Of a stretch of 64,000 bases of DNA, positions 62,478-64,000 are shown piece by piece (within the stretch, counting starts at the first letter, position 1; each line of letters begins with the position of its first letter). The notes under the pieces were generated by a model that worked only from the letters and a program-made list of their open reading frames with translations, was not told the DNA's origin and ran no database searches. The DNA is from Pedobacter indicus (lineage in GTDB: Bacteria > Bacteroidota > Bacteroidia > Sphingobacteriales > Sphingobacteriaceae): positions 1,612,001 to 1,676,000 of the forward strand of contig NZ_QRGB01000001.1 in the NCBI RefSeq assembly GCF_003449035.1, written 5' to 3'. The position numbers and the translations under genes are program-made.

Positions 62478-64000
62478 ATGAAAAAGACTTGGCTGTCCTT
62501 CGTTTTTATATTTTTCGGAGCAACTTTTACTGCATTCTCTCAAGATTCCGTGCAGCGGAAGAAAGAATATCTAAAAGAGATTCTGGATATTAATATTGAT
62601 CAGCGCTTTAGAGCAAATACCAGACGTGTTTCTGTAGAAGATAGTACCTGGATGGACTGGTTAAAACGAACGGGAGAGTTGCCACCGGACTTTTCCAAGA
62701 TGCGGTCTATCCCTAATTTACCTGAACCTTTAATTGAATATCGGGATGGTAATAAAGTACCGATAACCACTGTTAACCAATGGAAGAAAAAACGAGAATG
62801 GATAAAAGCACAGTATCAACACTGGGTTTCTGGTCATGCTCCTGGAGCGCCTGGGAACGTTGAGGCTAACGTATTGACTGATGAGGTACAAGAGAACGGC
62901 ACTCGTGTCCAAATGATTGAACTCAGATTTGGTCCAGGTCATAAAGCAAAGATGACTGTCGAATTGATTATCCCTCCGGGAAGTGAAGAAAAACCGGTTT
63001 TTATGACACAATGGAACCATCGTGACTGGGCGCAATTAGCCGTTAAAAGGGGGTACATCGGCTGCGTTTATGCGGCGGCAGATTTGAAGGATGATACGGA
63101 TCCCTATATGTTTATCTATCCTGATTATGACTTTAGCGGGTTGATGAGAAGAGCATTTGGGGCCTCGAGGGTGGTGGATTATCTATTGACGAGGCGTGAA
63201 GTGAATAAAGATCAAATTGCAATAACAGGACACTCCCGAAATGGAAAGCAATCTCTCTGGGCAGCGGCTTTTGATGAGCGAATTTCAGCTGTAGTGTCGA
63301 GTAGCTCGAGTACTGGGGGAGATATGCCCTGGCGCTATGGCGACCCGCAATTTGCAAGCGAAACACTCGACTATGTTATGGCTTGGAATGCTCATTGGTT
63401 TCATCCTCGATTGCGGTTCTTTTCTGGTCGGGAAGATAAGCTTCCAGTCGATCAGAATCTGCTGGGGGCACTGATAGCGCCGAGACCTTTATTGTATCAT
63501 TACTCGATCGTAGAGAGAGGGCTGAATTCCTGGTCGAACGAGCAGAATTATTATTCGGTCAAAAAGGTTTATGACTTTCTCGGGGTGCCAGATCATGTTG
63601 GGGTATTGACCCGCATGGGTCCGCATGCTGTTGCGGCAAGAGATGTCGAGCAGACAATTGACTTTTTGGATATTCAGTTTGGAAGATCGGATCAAAAATG
63701 GTCAAACGAATTGTATTATCCTTATGACTACAAAAAATGGGAGAGTAGCCACCCTGATTATAAGGAAAAAGCAAAGGAAATCGTCCCTGTTAAATTAAAG
63801 AATAACTATCGGAGTACAACAGCGTTTCAAGAAGACAAAGAGAAGATAATCGATAATCTCAATTGGATTCTGGGAGATGAACCTGCCGGTGTTCGCGCGG
63901 TGAATGTAGGTTCATGGCAGCCCGCCAATAGAGATTGGATTAACCTAATAAACCCTATACCACAGGTTAAAGGAGCTAAAGAGATTTATTTGGGTCCCTA
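62478..64000 (+). CDS. CE15/acetylxylan-esterase-like secreted hydrolase (cut by window end)
   Basis: ATG 62478 starts a signal peptide (MKKTWLSFVFIFFGATFTAFS), and the frame is open for 507 codons to the window edge. The alpha/beta-hydrolase nucleophile is S253 in GHSRNGKQSLWAAAFDERI; CE15 glucuronoyl esterases have a close G-x-SRNGK motif. A likely catalytic His lies in RMGPHAVAARDVEQTIDF. It would cleave ester bonds on xylan or glucuronoxylan, which is inference. The C-terminus beyond the hydrolase domain is unfinished, so a second domain may follow. Confidence 0.85.
   Translation, partial: MKKTWLSFVFIFFGATFTAFSQDSVQRKKEYLKEILDINIDQRFRANTRRVSVEDSTWMDWLKRTGELPPDFSKMRSIPNLPEPLIEYRDGNKVPITTVNQWKKKREWIKAQYQHWVSGHAPGAPGNVEANVLTDEVQENGTRVQMIELRFGPGHKAKMTVELIIPPGSEEKPVFMTQWNHRDWAQLAVKRGYIGCVYAAADLKDDTDPYMFIYPDYDFSGLMRRAFGASRVVDYLLTRREVNKDQIAITGHSRNGKQSLWAAAFDERISAVVSSSSSTGGDMPWRYGDPQFASETLDYVMAWNAHWFHPRLRFFSGREDKLPVDQNLLGALIAPRPLLYHYSIVERGLNSWSNEQNYYSVKKVYDFLGVPDHVGVLTRMGPHAVAARDVEQTIDFLDIQFGRSDQKWSNELYYPYDYKKWESSHPDYKEKAKEIVPVKLKNNYRSTTAFQEDKEKIIDNLNWILGDEPAGVRAVNVGSWQPANRDWINLINPIPQVKGAKEIYLGP

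Noticed and set aside
63133-63774. Minus-strand open frames within the right-edge esterase
   Set aside because: They lie opposite a continuous esterase frame with clear motifs and have no recognisable protein features.

Overview
The window looks like chromosome from a member of the Bacteroidota, most likely the Sphingobacteriaceae (Sphingobacterium/Pedobacter/Olivibacter type). The support is many TAnnTTTG promoter boxes, SusC-style TonB-dependent receptors with a carboxypeptidase-like N-terminal domain, an RteC protein, TlpA/DUF4369 lipoproteins, WG repeats, S1 sulfatases, LytS/LytTR regulators and AT-rich gaps. This assignment is inferred from gene families, not from a marker gene.

Positions 1-15.5 kb are a metal-resistance island. 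In order it carries: the end of a CopB-like copper ATPase; an ATP-cone/Mrr-like nuclease; a multicopper oxidase with extra metal-binding and barrel-like parts; an RteC mobile-element regulator; an arsenic cluster (arsR-arsM-acr3-arsC-like); a mercury cluster (ArsR-type regulator, merTP, merA); and a DUF6660-like Cys-rich small protein with a TonB-dependent receptor. It ends in a noncoding stretch holding a tRNA-3'-end-like motif with a strong terminator, inverted repeats and the frameshifted N-terminus of a Bacteroidetes tyrosine recombinase. This looks like the decayed edge of an integrative element.

15.8-20 kb is a drug-efflux operon (MarR regulator with a palindrome over its start, TolC-like channel, HlyD-like adaptor, one ABC-2 permease), followed by IS3 and VOC gene debris. 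20-29.4 kb holds a TPR/HTH regulator, a small cluster of unknown membrane proteins ending in a WG-repeat protein, a frameshifted methyltransferase, a lipoprotein, a repeat-containing secreted protein and a membrane-anchored AraC regulator.

29.5-44 kb is mostly housekeeping and nutrient genes: two sulfatases, two thioredoxin-fold TlpA proteins, an MFS transporter, a threonine-aldolase-like enzyme, PutP, a penicillin-acylase lipoprotein, a barrel lipoprotein, and a DinB protein convergent with a YafY/WYL regulator.

44.2-55.4 kb is the most system-like part. A small secreted protein is followed by a giant RND metal pump fused to its own outer-membrane channel, an adaptor lipoprotein, a TonB-receptor-like outer-membrane protein, and three tightly overlapping signalling genes: a LytS-like protein that has lost its ATP-binding boxes, an intact LytS-like kinase and a LytTR regulator. 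The gene order suggests one export-and-sensing unit.

55.4-64 kb carries a secreted endonuclease/exonuclease/phosphatase, an M23 peptidase lipoprotein, a TesA-like esterase divergent from a YbbA/YbbP-like ABC system, a DUF1697 protein and the start of a CE15-like esterase cut by the window edge.
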